In this document: positions 20,098-32,999 of the stretch, piece after piece
Layout of the letters: every line of letters begins with the position of its first letter
Numbering within the stretch: position 1 is the first letter of the stretch
Assembly: GCA_037179385.1 (NCBI GenBank)
Contig: CM074195.1
Location: 12,871,887 to 12,935,886 of the forward strand
From: Holothuria scabra
Lineage: Eukaryota > Echinodermata > Holothuroidea > Aspidochirotida > Holothuriidae
Direction of reading: 5' to 3'
DNA length: 64,000 bases
Notes under the pieces: generated by a model
Seen by the model: the letters and a program-made list of their open reading frames with translations, nothing else
Database searches by the model: none
What the model was told of the DNA's origin: nothing
Program-made: the position numbers and the translations under genes

Positions 20098-20810
20098 AAA
20101 TTAATTTCACGTTGACAATATCATTATGAATATGAACGGTTACTTTGCTTTTAGCTTGGGATTTATAGGTATACACGGAAAATTAAATATCCGTGGAAAT
20201 GAAAGTCGAACAGGTTGATATTTCGTGAACATGGCCATAAATATACATTTCTTTTAATTTTGGGTATTTTTCAAGCCGGATTATTCAACAGGTTAATACG
20301 GGTCTTGTGAATCGAAACTATGGTTTTTGCCTTCAACCGATGCAAACCATACGTCTAGTATGGGGCATACATGACTGAATGACGCTGGAAACGAATAGGA
20401 TGTTTTAACCATCTCTAGTTAACCACCCTTCATCCGGAATTTATTAGAGAACTTCATGTTCATGCATCTTGATGTTAAAGGGTTCTGAACCCTTTAAAGA
20501 ATGTTTGCTCAATAAAGCAATCGTTTTTGTAAAAGGGATAACTGTTGAAAAAATGGAGGTTAGTTTCCAGCTGGAAAGGGCGTTTTCTCGGGTAAAATTG
20601 ACGAAATGTCCCTTTCAATTCTAGTTTCATTCAAAGAGACGAATTTTTCTCCTGTTCATTTTCCCAACTTAATCTACAGTGGCCCCAGACGACCACAAAA
20701 TACATAAAGCATGTAGTTAATGTTGAGCATCCAGCATGACGAGTATGAATTTCATCATTAATTCTGTTCTTGGTATATCGCGTTTGCAAAGTGCCACAGT
20801 TTTGACTTTT
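20098..20810. other. Spacer with 23-bp TTAA palindrome
   Basis: Positions 20475-20497 form a perfect palindrome, TTAAAGGGTTC / GAACCCTTTAA around a single T. It looks like two B/C-type termini joined. No gene. Confidence 0.45.
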
Positions 20811-21048
20811 GGTGCCCTCGAATGATTGTGACTTCCTACAACTGGGAGGTCTGGAGTTAGACTCCTGGTCGGTTCATACCAAAGACTTAAAAAAGAAACG
20901 ACTGACACTGTGCTTTCAGTTGGTATTTAGCATAAGCAATGGAAGAGGGAAAACTAACCAGTGCGCGGCAGCTGGAAAGAAGGGCGTGGCCACCGGCTCG
21001 ACTTGAACCGGTTGGTCAGACACTGAATCGAAAGACTCCATTTAACTA
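20811..21048 (+). mobile_element. SINE family S, near-full copy
   Basis: The tRNA-like head (GGTGCCCTCGAATGATTGTG ... GGAGTTAGACTCCTGGTCGG) is followed by the family body: CATACCAAAGAC, GCATAAGCAATGGAAGAGGG, AAAACTAACCAGTG, GGCTCGACTTGAACCGGTTG and GACTCCATTTAACTAA at the 3' end. The A box is poorer than in the 26111 copy. Confidence 0.75.
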
Positions 21049-21374
21049 ACTCATTAAATTGACTGGCAAATCCCGTGGCTAACAGGCTAGTTGCTCAATG
21101 CCAGGCATCAACATGCCAAGTATGAGAACGACAGTGGTTACCCCGAGTTTCCAAGAAAGTACTCTGAATATCTCTGTTTCGTAATTTTTGCAAACCTTTT
21201 ACATTTCCTGTATAATGCAATTCTGAAAAATCACAGACCTTGGCGTCTTACAGATTTACCTAGTTTCCAGTCTGAAGATTGAATGGGCGGACTAAAAATA
21301 AACCGACGAGGACACGACCCGGAGCTAGGAAAATGAAGTTTCCGTTGGATTTCTAGGCACATCAAAATGATTTT

Positions 21375-21445
21375 GGCTCCAACGCCGGAGGTCGTTGGTT
21401 TTTCGTAACGATGCTCTGAACGAAAAGAGTTCGCCCGCCCCGCGG
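21375..21445 (-). mobile_element. Mini-element P, copy 3 (partial)
   Basis: The minus strand reads GTCCGCGGGGCGGGCGAACT, CTTTTCGTTCAGAGCATCGT, TACGAAAAACCAACG. It matches the left two thirds of P; the GCAGCCACAG block and right end are missing. Confidence 0.5.
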
Positions 21446-22681
21446 ACTATGGTCTTACACACACAAGGGCCTTGTCCGTCTAAGAGGGATCAAATTAATA
21501 TAACGGACGTCAGTAAAGACATTTGACCCACGCATTATACGGTCAAAAATCATTTGGTCTTTATCTGGAGACTGGCCTTATCCAAACTATTGCATTAAAA
21601 GCTACAATACACCATCTCATGAGTAGAACTATTAGACATAAAGAATAATATTGAGTGATTGAGTTTTCAATCGATTCGGGTTTTGTCAATGACGTTTTAC
21701 TATGGCACAAAAACAACGCCCACCGTAATTATATTAGGAAAATTTCTACTTTGTCCCTACAGGTAAATGAGTAACAGATATATCGATTAAACTGGTAAAT
21801 ACAAAAACCTTGTACCCGAAATACTACCTACCCGGGGCCCGAACTAACTTCAACTTGGAGATCAAAAGTATAATTTTTTCACCTCAAAACTGTTTGGACG
21901 TGTACTGACCAGGCACTACACAGCATCCTCCCCCAATAAAAAGGCATTTGCTCTTAATGATGAAGATAAATATTAACCCAATAAAACAAAATACTAAATC
22001 TTCAGGACATATTCTGTCAAAGTAAAACATTCCTGCTCAATTTTACATCCATGCTTCTTAAAAAGGGAAAATCAAAAGCGATGGATACACATTCCTTTAG
22101 CACCCCGGTTGGATGACGAGACTCCTACATTCATGTATGCCTTAAAGTGGTTGATCTCTCTATGGGTTCGGTGCCGACGGGTACTCGTAAACCTGTTATA
22201 CCTTTGGCTCATAGCCAACAAACGTCATGAGGATAAGAATAGAGAAAACATAATGTAGAAAACATGAAATAAACTGTTTGGCAGTGTCTGTTTTATATCC
22301 GATATGACATAGATTTCAATGAATTAAACATTCATATTGTACAGCCTACAGACGGGATAATTATCTTGTAATGATATTCACTCTGAGAGTCTCATTGATA
22401 AAATGTGGCTTTTACTAATATTTTACCACTTCTTCAGCGAATGATGTGATGAAATGAATTAATATTGGCCTGCTACCAGCTAATTATAAAAGCATAAATG
22501 TATGGTACCCTATGGCAAATTATAAGCGTCTACACACGAAGGATATTTTTGTTTGTAAAAACACATTTATATTGTATATTGAAATGGAAGCTTTCGTCCT
22601 TTTTGTTTAACTACAGAAGTCAGCCAGATACTTGGGTTTTTTTTTCTTGCATCTTTTTCTTTACATTTAAATATTCATGAC
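21446..22681. other. Spacer
   Basis: No gene and no repeat matched inside this window. Long AT-rich stretches at 22240-22520. Confidence 0.25.
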
Positions 22682-23377
22682 TTAAAGGGGCAATTGCAGT
22701 TTGTCAGGGAATATTAACTTTTTGTTCCAGCACTTTGTTTTTCTTTTTAAAGGGAAACTTTGCGTTTTAAAATGCTCCAACATAGCATTAAAAGCAAATA
22801 GCTCTAGTCGTTTTCAAATCTTTCGGTCTCAACAATAAACCCCAGCAATGGATTCATCTCCTGAAAATAAAATGCATAAGAAGAGTTATTGAAGTTGCAT
22901 CCTTTCAAATGTTGAAAGGTTGGGTGAAAAAATTATTCTTGAGAAACAAACAACTGAATTTCTATCTGAGGGATACTTGTTTCTTGAAAAGAAGGCTACT
23001 ATACTGCCTTATTTGTCATCATTTATCACTCTTTGTCAATAAATATTGGTTTCAAATGGATAACATTGCCTTGTAAAACAAACGCAATATTCCCTTTAAC
23101 TGAGAATTTACCACAAACAGCAGACATTGAAGAGGTCTTTCAAGTGATAAGAAATGTTAATTCTATGTAAATTACTGTTGAATGGGGATTTTGTAATTTT
23201 TTTCAAGTAACCAAATTCAGCACAGATGCAAGACTAGACAACCTCATCCATACAGTGACCAATCACAACGTCAGACTTTGATGACGGGTCATTTTTGCTA
23301 TAATTTTAACTTAGTGTTAAATTGCATAATTCAAGTTGTGGAAAACTTGTAAAAATAAACTCTTACTGCCCCTTTAA
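22682..23377. mobile_element. TTAA element family E
   Basis: TTAA at 22682 and 23374. Ends are AGGGGCAATTGCAG and CTTACTGCCCCT, inverted. The 696-bp interior has no open frame. Only one copy is in the window; family assignment to TTAA-target transposons rests on the ends. Confidence 0.6.
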
Positions 23378-23433
23378 GCGGGGATCAGTTCCAGAACCAC
23401 CAGCTTCCCCTTTAAATAACTTCCGATCTTTAT

Positions 23434-23484
23434 CTTTCGATGCAGGGAATCTTTCAATGCAGGGAATCTTTCGACGCAGGGAAT
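23434..23484 (+). repeat. Three 17-bp tandem units
   Basis: CTTTCGATGCAGGGAAT, CTTTCAATGCAGGGAAT and CTTTCGACGCAGGGAAT follow one another exactly. Each differs from the first by one base. Confidence 0.9.
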
Positions 23485-25194
23485 GAAGATTGGGCGGCTT
23501 TGAGACTATACAACTATATGACTTGTGTTTTTATTAGCAATACCACAATGCCCATATTTGTGTGATGTTGATATACTTGTAGGCCTATAGTATCATTTCC
23601 GATTCCTATTCTGAAGCTTACCCTATGTAAGTCCCTTCATTAATTAACCTACCTTGGTTTCGGATCCCCTGTAGAGTCCTCAACACTGACCTATACGTTT
23701 AAATGGTTCATAAGCGGTAAAATACTTGCCTACTTTAAAAAATTACGACATCCTCTCACAGCCAGAGACTAGGGCTCAGCCCGCTGCTTACTTGGAAAGA
23801 GATGATGACTTTTAAATTATCGTCGATTGTGTAAGGATCACGCTCAGAGTTTCAGTAGCACCGAATCGCGCGCCTACGCAAATAACGTCACTACTTATCG
23901 CATGCTATTTCGTATAGACTAAAGACTATGAACGATAACACAGGAGGGGGTGAATAAACGTCAGTCGACAATTTCCCTTTTCGTACGGTCATGCAAATCG
24001 ATTCGCATGTTCCCTTATCATCTTGTTGTGCTTTTTGCTCATACTGTTCCCATTGAACTATAAATTGCTTGTTCTGCCCATATTTTCCTGTAACATCCAG
24101 TCATGTGTTTATCAATTTGTGTCGTCTTAACATAAAAATTTGGCGAATTTCTCCATAATCGAGCAATTTTTCCTTAGCCCGGAAGCCTCAAAACCGAAAT
24201 GATGTGATACAATTCACTTGGTCAGCTGGTCAAGGGAAATTAGCCCGGACGTCCTGTTCACTGTCTGTCCGGCGGAACAGTTGGTACAGACGGACATCCA
24301 CCTGAAAGTTTACTTTGTCAGGTTTTTGGTCAAGTCGGTTTATTACCTTCGAAACTCCCTGCTTCGAAGCAGGTTGTAGTACCGCAAATTCTTCGTCCAA
24401 TCATGGCGGTTTTGGAAGCTCAGGAACGGAGAAAGCAGAATTCGTTCCACGGGTAGTCGGGTTGGATAAGGAAATTTAAAAAAGAAGCAGGAATTTCATC
24501 GACTGAATAAAATGAGTGATCAGACTGACAGAATGTAGGTCAATATACAACCACGCGATGCTTAATTTACTGTAACCATGAAAATACTAGTTATCGACTA
24601 TTCGGAAATATTGACATCGAGCTTTGGTGAGGCAGTTTCATCCCACCCTATAACGGAACGAGTAGGCGGGTGGGGGGGGGGGATGCCTCCCAAAATTTAC
24701 GAAAGACTCCAGTTTCGAGAAGGAGTCCAGAAAACTTTGTGCAGCCATTGAGTCTTAAAAATCAGGGGTATTTTTAATACTAGTACAGAATATTTTTGAG
24801 TCAGGCTTCTTTCAAAAATTCGCAAAAACACATCAAAGTCAAGGTGAAATTTTCATGAAAAACCAAAACGATTTCAAGTTTTGCATTAGGTACCGTAGCT
24901 TATGAGAAAAACTTCATTCAGTCTGACTTCATGGTCTTGAGCAACACTTGGGCCATACTCGTAGAATAAAATGTACGAACTTTGCAAAAAGTTATAAGGA
25001 ATTCTTTAAATTGTCAGATGGCACAGGCACGGTAGACCGGAATGTATACAGTGGTCAACATTTTTCGGCAAAAAACCATCTGTCCATCTTTCTACGATAA
25101 GGCAACGTCCCATGGAAGTAGCGTTGGAAATGTCAATGATTTTAGTAGCGGGTCACAAAACAACTAATTCGGATGGGTCTTTTTTAACCCTATT
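23485..25194. other. Spacer with G11 tract
   Basis: No gene recognised. A G-run near 24671-24681 follows GAGTAGGCGGGT. TTAGGTACCGTAGCTTATGA at 24885 recurs near 25715 (CAGATACCGTAGCTTATGG), a possible further G-type fragment. Confidence 0.3.
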
Positions 25195-25740
25195 ATCCAT
25201 TAGAGAACTCTGCCCCTTGAGAGTGGACATCGTGACTTGACCGATAGCGTTACGACTTGGCCGATTTTACAACAATAGCAAAGCATAGACAACAATAGGC
25301 GGTCACTGGACCATGTAACCTGTAACAAGGTTTTCTTTTTGTTATTTGTGTAACAAGCTGACAAGCAAAGACTTCAAGGACAGAATAAGTTTGCCCTTGA
25401 CAAGTTTCAAGGGAGTGGATTCCTTAATGCTCTTAAATGCTCTTAACCCTTTACCGTTGTTTGGGTCCTTTTGGACCCAGACGGAGAACGCGGCCGTCAC
25501 CCATCTTTACTGTTTTACGCGTTGCTCGAAACTGCGAATAGCTACCCGGAAATTCGGCCATAACAACGAGAGAGACAATAGTTGAAGGTCACGGGGTCAA
25601 TAGCCTACGGAAGCTGATGCGGGGAGTGCTACGTCCGCTTTTCCGCCCACTCCCGAGGCGCGCAAATATGCCCCGATTGGAGCACAACGGTAGAGGGTTA
25701 AGTACTCATCAGATACCGTAGCTTATGGGTTTGGCAATTA
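25195..25740 (+). repeat. Dispersed repeat G, copy 2, interrupted
   Basis: Matches copy 1 in order: CATTAGAGAACTCTGCCCCT, GTGACTTGACCGATAGCG, GGACCATGTAACC, AAGGACAGAATAAGTTTGCC, TTTCAAGGGAGTGGATTCC. A piggyBac-like MITE is inserted at 25443-25701; sequence after it (CTCATCAGATACCGTAGCTT) may be the continuation. The 79-codon frame across it is not a gene. Confidence 0.5.
25443..25701. mobile_element. piggyBac-like MITE
   Basis: TTAA at 25443-25446 and 25698-25701 encloses 251 bp. The ends are CCCTTTACCGTTGT and ACAACGGTAGAGGG, 13 of 14 matching when inverted. CCYT after TTAA is the usual start of piggyBac termini. The left side also carries a small dyad, GGGTCCTTTTGGACCC. No transposase. 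Confidence 0.8.
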
Positions 25741-26110
25741 ATACTGATGATTTCCAAGGACACAACTGAAATTTTCAAAATAACAATTTTACAATTGTCA
25801 TTGAAATGATGAGTGCAAAAACACAGGATAACATTAGCCATATATGACATGTCCCTTCCTGAACATCACAGGATTCGCATATTATTGAGCTCACGTTTAT
25901 GCATGATTCAGTGCAAATCAGAAATTACTCAGTAAAATGGTAAATTTTTGACGAATTTTGATGAGAATTGCGGGAATTCTTTCGTCTTTTAATACTTTTC
26001 ATATAAAATACCCAACTTTGTCATTTTCATGTCTCACTACGTTTGATCTAAACATGCACTATTGAAATGGGCACATGATCACGTGGCTCGACACCCCCAA
26101 TGAACGTACT
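25741..26110. other. Spacer
   Basis: Nothing recognised. Confidence 0.2.
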
Positions 26111-26358
26111 GCATGGTCCATTGGTAAGTTCATCAGACTTGCAGTCAAGAGATCGGGAGTTTGAGTCCTGACGGGGTCATACCGAAGACTTTAAAAACGG
26201 AACCATTTGCCATTGTGCTTGGTGCTCAGCATAAGCAATGGAGTAGGGAAAACAAACCAGTGAGGTGCAACCGCGAAAAGGCCGTGCCCGGCTCGACTTG
26301 AACCAATTGGTTGGAAACTGGGCCGTATAACTCCATCTAACCTAACCTAACCTAACCC
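26111..26358 (+). mobile_element. SINE family S, best full-length copy
   Basis: Head: GCATGGTCCATTGGTAAGTT, CAGACTTGCAGTCAAGAGAT, then the B box GGGAGTTTGAGTCCTGACGG. Body: TGCTCAGCATAAGCAATGGA, GTAGGGAAAACAAACCAGTG, GGCTCGACTTGAACCAATTG, GTTGGAAACTGGGCCGTATA, ACTCCATCTAA. The tail is (CCTAA)n at 26336-26357. About 248 bp. Confidence 0.85.
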
Positions 26359-29300
26359 AAATGAACAGTTTATGAGAATTTTCAGCAGTTCATGATTCGA
26401 TTGGCTTACAGCTGCAAGATCGGAGTGAAAATATCCTGGTATATGACATAATATTTGATGCCGGGAAGTACCACTTCGGAGATAGAATTTTTATAGTTCT
26501 GACGTCGCTCGGGGACTGTAGTCCCACGTCGTACATATGTATCTTTTCGTAATGACATCGCCAAGCTCTCGGAAAATTCTTCGTTTCATTACAAATTTAC
26601 TTCTATATATATTGCGTTAACATGCCGTAACATTGCGTCTTGAGAAAGCAACATAGACAAACACCCCAGTAGATCAAATGCAGTGTGGGGTGTAACTGGT
26701 ATCTGAGTTTGTTACATGGTCTGTGCCCTCAAATGAGTCATGCTTTCATTGTCTTCATAATGCGTGAAAAGCGTTTCACTCATGTTTGACTGGCCTGTGT
26801 ATTTTAATACTGTCAATCGATTAATCAGATATGAAACCCACTGTATAAAGTGTGTGTGTGTGTGTGTGTGAGTGTGTGTGTTTGTGTGCATTGAGCTTCA
26901 TTTCATCCCTTATGGGATAAAAGGTAATCAGGCATGCAGAGGGAGGATGTAACAAAAAGTAAGAAGGAAAGTTCCATCATGTTTATAACATTGTTACCGT
27001 TTATGATTATTATCTGTGCTGCTATCTCTTTGTTTTCATCTTCGTTATCTCCAGCGTCTTCTGTTTTGAGAAAAAAAAAAACCCTTACAGTTTATTAAAA
27101 TCAGTAAAATCAATTTTTGATCAATAATGAAACCCTTCTATAAACTATGTTTTATAACAGGCGGTATAATATACATCCGTTTGCATCATTATTGCGTCAG
27201 GTTTGTGCTGACTTCAATAAACAATAATAGGCACCGACAGCGGTAAAATGACTGAGATACTGCATGAGGAAGTTCAATACCTTGACCGTAATCAACAATC
27301 GCTTACGAGCAACCCGGAGGCCGATCATATTCGATGGTTTTCTCATTGAAAGGGAAAATTATTGTCAGGGAAACCTTGAAAAACAGTCGGCAGCAAAGAC
27401 TTCTCGTGGCGAACTCACCCTAGTTATAGCGCGGTTCGTCTTATTATACACCGTAGGTTGGGCTGCGTTCAATTGGAATCTTATTGCTCATTTCTAGCCC
27501 CCGCTTTAATATAGTCGAACATAAAAAGCGATGGGAATTAAGGATAAAGTGGATTGATTTCAGAGATAAGGATTATGACGTCTTTTTAGAGAACATTTAA
27601 CAGTTTGATGGAACACAATTTTGTTAGAACCTGTCGAATAGTCGCCACCTTCACGAGAATGTTTTTGAAGCATGTATACGGGAGATCGCAACTGTTTCGC
27701 CCATCTGATTTCTCATAACTGTATCACTCTCTCGAGTTCTGATAAAAAAAATGCTGGATGAATAACGTATTTTGAAATGAATAGGATGGAGGGACCTTGT
27801 TTTTCGGTGTAGACGTGCAGAGATGCTCATCTCATAATACTGGTAGTTTCGGCAGGGTTAACCTTGACCAAAGAAGTGATTTCATTCTCTCTATATTAGG
27901 ACTGCCTGAAAAAAAAAACAAGAAACACAAAAACAAAAGTAAACACAAGGCGTGGCAAGCCCTCTACTGGAACCCGAGCTAAACCGTGGTTTCGGACCTC
28001 CGTCCTGAGGGAGGGTGTTTCCTGTATGGGTATATTTGAGGGTCCACTGGATGTGATGCGATGCAGTTTGGGCAGATTTAACCTTTCTACATAGAGGCTC
28101 ATAAGGAATTTCAATCCTGGAATTTGAGGGGAGGTAGAATCATTCCATCAAATTTTCTTACTTGGCGTTATCCCCAACCGGCTCCCAACGTCCTTAAAGA
28201 AACACCTCTCTTAGCTGCTGGGTGACTTCGCTATGGAGGCATGTCAAACATTAACGGCACTCAAAGGCTTGATCCCGTCGAGTCACTATAAATTGGAGAA
28301 ACATGTTTTAAAAAGTGCCAGTAAACAACTGCTTTGTTGATTACGATTCGTGACTGAGAATCTCTTGTAAAAGTTACATTTTATTCAAGTTCATTTGTGT
28401 GAAAATCGGCAACTCTCCTAATGTGGATATAGGAGGTTACCGTGACGATCTCTTTTGTCAAATCGATCTACTCCCTCCTGAGAGTTCAGTCTTTTTTCAA
28501 CACATCTCTTCGAGGGGCGGGAGCCACTTCAACCAGGGAGCTGTCACTGCTTGAACGCTAGCTGCACAGGCTAGCCTAAATATATAGGTCGGAAATTACT
28601 AGGGACAGAAGAAGACATTTGACTGGACATTTGGGAAGCGATGGACTTTTAATGTGTCTCTGAAAATATTTCACCATTACCTTAAAACCGACATTTTGGC
28701 CTGTGGTCTAGGGAGATACATTTTCTAGAATATGGGAGGGGCCCGTCCCACACTTCGGCCCACGACAGATTAGCATGGACCGAAAGTTTATTCAGTGAAA
28801 TGGGCTCACATTTGCATCTTCCAATTTGCAAACAGAGTGAAGAATTGATCTATGACGCTGCTTGATTCGTTTACATCATCGTTTGGTTTCTACGGTCATT
28901 TTACCCAAACAGTCACCTTCGATTGCTTCGGCAATGTCATACCCGTCCATCCAATATCTTGCCATCTAAATCCCACGGTCATAATTTACCCTCTACAGCC
29001 TATGTGTAATGTCCAAGTACATATATGTATAGACAAAACTCTCCACTCATCGTAATAAGTACACTACTTGACAGTCCTCCAGTAAACAAGACTGTTGTAA
29101 GTCAATGGTGTTCTTTAAATTGCAAGTTTATATTAGCCATGACGAATGCCAAACAGTTCTAGATCTCCACTGGCCTAGAATGGTCGTCTGTCCCTTCTAA
29201 TCTGCACATTTTGCTTTGATTTAGTGTCAGTCTTCGGCCAATAGATTGAACAACAATATGATCGATCCGTTCAATTAGAAGTACCAGACGCCTGTCGTCG

Positions 29301-30949
29301 GGTCTTTCCTAAATTATATAACCTTCATTTGCAGTTACCGAGGCAACATACTTGAATTTGTCGTCTGCTATGACGTCAGCATTCATTAGACTTATCCGAG
29401 CAACGCTCGGTCAGGCGAATGCAAGCCTTTTTACCCGGAGCTTTTCAAGAATCGAATTTTTCGCGCTGTACCACCTGCGAGCTAATTCGAGTTGCATCTT
29501 GTCTCCGCGTATGTGTCAATAACCGCAAGGGGAGGAAAGGGTGCTGTGTGTGTATTTTGTCGATTTCTGTACAACCACTGATATTTCAGGCTTCGATTTT
29601 GTCCTACTAGGCAACAGAGTATGATATTTTTGATGAAATATGATATTTTTGATCAGAAAATGCGGATAGCATAATATACACGCAGGAATACGAAGGTCGT
29701 CGGCCTAGTAGCAGGTGTTGATATGAAAGAGAGATCGAATGCCAACCGCGTTAATGCATCACGTTGCAATTCAACGGGAAACCGAGTAATGAGAAATCAT
29801 TAATGTTTTGGTTTGGGTCTATTATGTTCATAGCCATTGACCATGAAATAACCGAGAAAACAGGTTTGAAATTAAGGTGCAAATAGGCGGCAATAAATTT
29901 CACATTGTTAAAGAACACTTCTACTCTAAGCGACATTTGTCAAAAAGATTTGTCGCTAGGCAGTACAGGATCTGACGTTAGTGTGGAAAACTCGTAGACC
30001 TATTTTGTCTGGATGGCAAACTGCATAGGTGTGATGTTGTTTTTGCCAACAGTTTACTTGACTGTAAATCGATGTAACAGGAGTACACAAGAGTTTGGGA
30101 GGTGTTATGCAGTACAATATAGTATTACTCACATTTGTCCTAAATGCACTGACAATCGGAGTTGAATCTGAAGGATAGGCTCTCCCGTCACTCATATTTG
30201 GGGAAGGGGTTTGCTGTATGAAGGGAGGGGTTCCTAATTTTAATTCGTGGATGAGACGCACACGTAGAGTGTGTCTATATCATATTTCATCACGTTACCT
30301 GTGCAATGTGGTGCGTTGTGAACAGGAACTGCGATTTAACCTGATGAATTATCGACTCCATCCATTTTGCGACCAATATCACGTACATGAATGGTCACTT
30401 TGAAGAGCTTGCTTTATTCAACGAGTCGTGAAGTCAGAAGATGAGTTAGCTTTGAGTTTTGTGTGGAGAAGTAAATTTGGCCTATGTTTTGTTTGATTTT
30501 CGAATAAATGAATGGGTAATTACCTCCCTTGCATTTTAGTTCACCTGTATATATGTTTTTATTTATTATTTTTTGGGAGGGAGTGAAAACAGCGGCGAGA
30601 ATTCCGCAGACCCTCATCTTCATGATGAACTCTGGTTCTATATATAAACGATGTAAAGTGTCAAAGGTTTGATCTCTCACGTGATAGCTCAAGATCTCTG
30701 ACTGAGGTGCATCGTTTTGGCGATCACAACCGGCAGATGGTCAAATCATAAACCTCGTTACCTTTTATCGAGCGTGTTGTTTAATATATTTCAACAGATC
30801 TATGGTTTTGATGAACATCATAAGACCTGTGACTGAAACAGGATATTGACTCAATTTTACAGTATTTTGCTGAAGTCATGCATCCATCGAACATAATTTT
30901 CCTTCTCGAACCTAGGTACAGGTATAGTGCGTGACTTTATACCATAACC
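26359..30949. other. 4.6-kb spacer
   Basis: (GT)n microsatellite at 26851-26882. No repeat family of this window and no convincing exon is seen. Frames at 27264-27497 (77 codons) and 29956-30261 (101 codons, minus) have no domain. Being free of the window's transposons, this is the best place to look for unannotated exons or conserved non-coding sequence. Confidence 0.3.
26851..26882 (+). repeat. (GT)n microsatellite
   Basis: About 15 GT units with one A interruption. Confidence 0.9.
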
Positions 30950-31210
30950 TATAGACGAATCCGATAAGCGCTTGTTTTAAGTGACTGTAGGCAGCCATTA
31001 GTGGGGTCCATCAGCCTTCATTCGTCTTCATGTATTGTCTACGTGAATTTCAAATCCTCATATTCAGCAAAGTTGAGAAAATTAACATACACTTTAGTGT
31101 ACAACCATCCATGGAACAGGTAAGGAAAGAAATTTAAATATTAAAGGTGATGGACCCCACTAATGGCAGACTAAAATCAGACCATCACAATCTGTCCGGA
31201 TTCGTTTATA
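30950..31210 (-). mobile_element. MITE family A, copy 2
   Basis: Ends TATAGACGAATCCG and CGGATTCGTTTATA include TA on both sides. GTGACTGTAGGCAGCCATTA and GTGGGGTCCATCAG are the reverse complement of copy 1's right half, so the element is inverted relative to it. 261 bp with TA. Confidence 0.75.
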
Positions 31211-31508
31211 CCGGTGGAAGTTTTATCTACTTTCATTGTCTGTTTCTAGTATCATTACTTCCGTAGACATGCGCAGTTTATTCAAAAAATGACCGGCAAG
31301 CGTTATGAATTGCATTCATATCATATAATTTTAAGAACGAAGTGCGGAACATTGTAAGTATGATCGTATAGATACCAGACAATGAGTCGCCTGTTAATAA
31401 ACAAAACTATGGGTTACCTGATGTGTTTAGTAAAGGGATAGACGGACTGTAGCACTGCTGTCTAAACAAGTGGGTGAAAAGAAAGACATGACCTCGAAAG
31501 TTTAGAAT

Positions 31509-32049
31509 TATTAAAATATGTATTTAAGAGGTTTCAAAAAGAACCTCATTCTTACAATTCACATTGTCATAGCATGAAAGGGTCATAGCTCGTTTTGTTG
31601 TTGAGGTATTAAACGTTGAAATTTATTCACTTAAAGCAAAATAATATATTGCGCAATATTTTGTGACTTGTTTGTTGTACAGCTCACATTCAAACATTAC
31701 TGCTTGTTTTCCTTTGAAATAAAAAAGGTATATATGGCATCGAACGCTTCCCGTTTGCTTGCATATCATGTAGTACAGAGGGAGCTTAATTAATTACGTT
31801 ACCCCGTAAGAGTAAGAGAGACTATCACCTATCGGTGCAAGGTGCAGTCGGTAACTTTCGAAAAAAAATACAAATACAAATACTGTAATTTGAGTAGTAC
31901 AACAATGACAATGACAAATTATTTTTCAATGTGCCATTTCAATTTGAGTGAATAAATTTCAACATTTTATATCTCAGCTTAGGAATGTCCAATGAAGACA
32001 TGGGGTTGAACTGTTGAAATTTACATGCACTGTAATATATACACTTTAA
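31509..32049. mobile_element. TTAA element family D, copy 2
   Basis: CAAAATAATATATTGCGCAA, TTGTGACTTGTTTGTTGTAC, GAGTAGTACAACAATGACAA and TTTTATATCTCAGCTTAGGA show both arms. Right TTAA at 32046; the left boundary is approximate. Confidence 0.6.
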
Positions 32050-32999
32050 AGCAGAGTTTAATAGTAATTACAGTGTGTGTACACCTGACCAACATCTTGC
32101 AGGAAACATATATGGGACCAGGCAAGGATTGTAGGGTCCAGCGAGATTGAAAGATAAATAATTATGTAGACATAACTTTTGGAAGGACGCTTTAAAAATC
32201 GAATTTATATGACCATAGCTATGATTTCACAACTCTCATCCGATATATCAAAGTTTTCGACAAATCGACAAAACCTGTTTCCAAGTTTCAAGGTGGTTAC
32301 GTGGATACCCGGTATATGCATGATTCATCGACAGAATTGAAATTTGGGACTTCAACCTTCCCAGATTCATGCTTCAGTTTCCTACCAAGCTGCCAAGAAA
32401 AGTGTGCCAGGCATGCAACTAGACACGACACCGAAGATGGGAAGGGGGGGGGGGGTATTCAGGGGGAAGATCAGTCCGAGAAATGTGTAAAGGCAGTTTC
32501 AATTTCTTATCCTCTAGGTTAGATATTATCTTCAGGGGGTAAGTCGTCTGTTCCTTACCTTGGATTCACGCTTGAAGTAAGCCCCCCTTAAAAGTTCAAA
32601 TCCGCCACGATGTGACCTGTATGAAGAAAGACACGACAACACTGCCCAACACCGAGCATTTGAAACTTATTTCCGACGCTAAAATGTCAAGATATAATAG
32701 TTGTTTTTTGGTTGACATCATGATGTTTCCTAAATGTAGTCCAAGGGAACAAAAGAATTTAATCGGTGTTAATTCCAAGTGACCATATACATCTATATTT
32801 ATGTTGACCTTTTTGCGTAGTTTTTAAGAGGGGCATATAAAATGGTTGAATCAAAAGTGGGAACAGCAGGTGGGGGAGAATTACGGTAACCATTGACTGT
32901 TGACCAAAAGAGTAAGCTCTCTTCGAACTGGTCAAAATTTTTGTTAAATAGCTACCCGTATGGCGCATGCGTGCATGCAAAACTCCTTGTTCTTGAGGT
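32050..32999. other. Spacer with G13 tract
   Basis: G13 at about 32442-32454; TCAAATCCGCCACGATG at 32599 resembles a hAT end. Nothing else. Confidence 0.3.

Noticed and set aside
26336..26358. Telomere-like (CCTAA)n
   Set aside because: Only four units at the 3' end of a SINE; it is the SINE tail, and the unit is not the animal TTAGGG.
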